Shown in pieces: positions 5,879-6,101 of a stretch of DNA of 6,101 bases. The stretch spans positions 1-6,101 of the forward strand of contig JAGKTU010000101.1 in NCBI GenBank assembly GCA_021153265.1. The letters are read 5' to 3'. Positions within the stretch are counted from its first letter, which is position 1; every line of letters begins with the position of its first letter. The DNA is from Clostridia bacterium. GTDB taxonomy: Bacteria > Bacillota > Clostridia > Oscillospirales > Oscillospiraceae. A model generated the notes under the pieces. It had not been told where the DNA came from. It did not search any database and was given only the letters and a program-made list of their open reading frames with translations. Position numbers and translations under genes: made by a program.

Positions 5879-6101
5879 TTACATCATTTCTAAAATCAGT
5901 TCCAGCGCGGCACAGATCGTCTGCCGACGTACCGCCTCCCGGTCTCCCGGGAAGCGGTATTCTTTTGCAATAGACTTGGCTTGATTTTCAAATCCAATGA
6001 ATACCGTGCCAACTTCGTGACCAAATTCATCGCCGCCGGGACCTGCCAGACCGGTAACAGATACTGCAACATCAGCTTCCAGCAGTTTACGGACACCCTG
6101 T
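5879..6101 (-). CDS. CinA-family protein (NMN deamidase domain), 3' part only
   Basis: The last 73 codons are visible, ending with TAA at 5881-5879; the gene enters from the right edge. The peptide contains GVRKLLEADVAVSVTGLAGP followed by GGDEF, then VGTVFIGF, FPGDREAVRRQT and the final helix ICAALELILEMM. VTG-x-AGPGG, VGTV and FPGDR-x-x-xRRQT are hallmarks of the CinA C-terminal domain, which in PncC-type proteins converts nicotinamide mononucleotide to nicotinic acid mononucleotide in the pyridine-nucleotide salvage cycle. Whether this is a full CinA with the N-terminal molybdopterin-binding-like domain (about 410 residues) or a stand-alone PncC (about 160) cannot be seen here. The catalytic residues of the family lie upstream, outside the window. 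Confidence 0.93.
   Translation of the reverse strand, partial: QGVRKLLEADVAVSVTGLAGPGGDEFGHEVGTVFIGFENQAKSIAKEYRFPGDREAVRRQTICAALELILEMM

Overview
The window looks like chromosomal DNA of a low-to-moderate-GC Gram-positive bacterium of the class Clostridia, plausibly an Oscillospiraceae-type gut organism. The evidence is strong AGGAGG-type ribosome sites, consensus sigma-A promoters, hairpin-plus-T-run terminators, and protein families common in that group (Tex, PadR next to a HAAS-type membrane protein, CinA). The taxonomic guess is inference from style only.

Layout. 1-174 (minus) is the 5' part of a short gene resembling structural or tail-associated proteins of Clostridia prophages. 175-416 is a non-coding gap with a minus-facing terminator, a possible 24-codon minus-strand ORF, and the promoter of tex. 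417-2555 (plus) is tex, a complete transcription accessory / RNA-binding protein. A perfect 12-bp hairpin at 2561-2588 separates tex from a convergent two-gene minus-strand operon: a PadR regulator that starts with TTG (3900-3571), then a membrane protein with an N-terminal HAAS-like domain (3565-2594). 3901-4068 is a divergent promoter region with good promoters in both directions; the plus-strand one is an exact TTGACA-17-TATAAT. 4069-5835 (plus) is a membrane-anchored protein combining a TPR-like helical segment, a chitobiase-C-terminal-like beta domain and about 13 leucine-rich repeats. A bidirectional terminator at 5837-5874 separates it from the 3' end of a minus-strand cinA-family gene (5879-6101).

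How they work together. tex and cinA are housekeeping-type genes with no visible link to the rest. The middle is the most interesting part. PadR and the HAAS protein are probably translationally coupled, and a dyad inside the padR promoter could be its own operator. The divergent LRR protein shares the control region, but nothing in the sequence proves that PadR regulates it. No RNA genes, CRISPR arrays, insertion sequences or integrase genes are visible.
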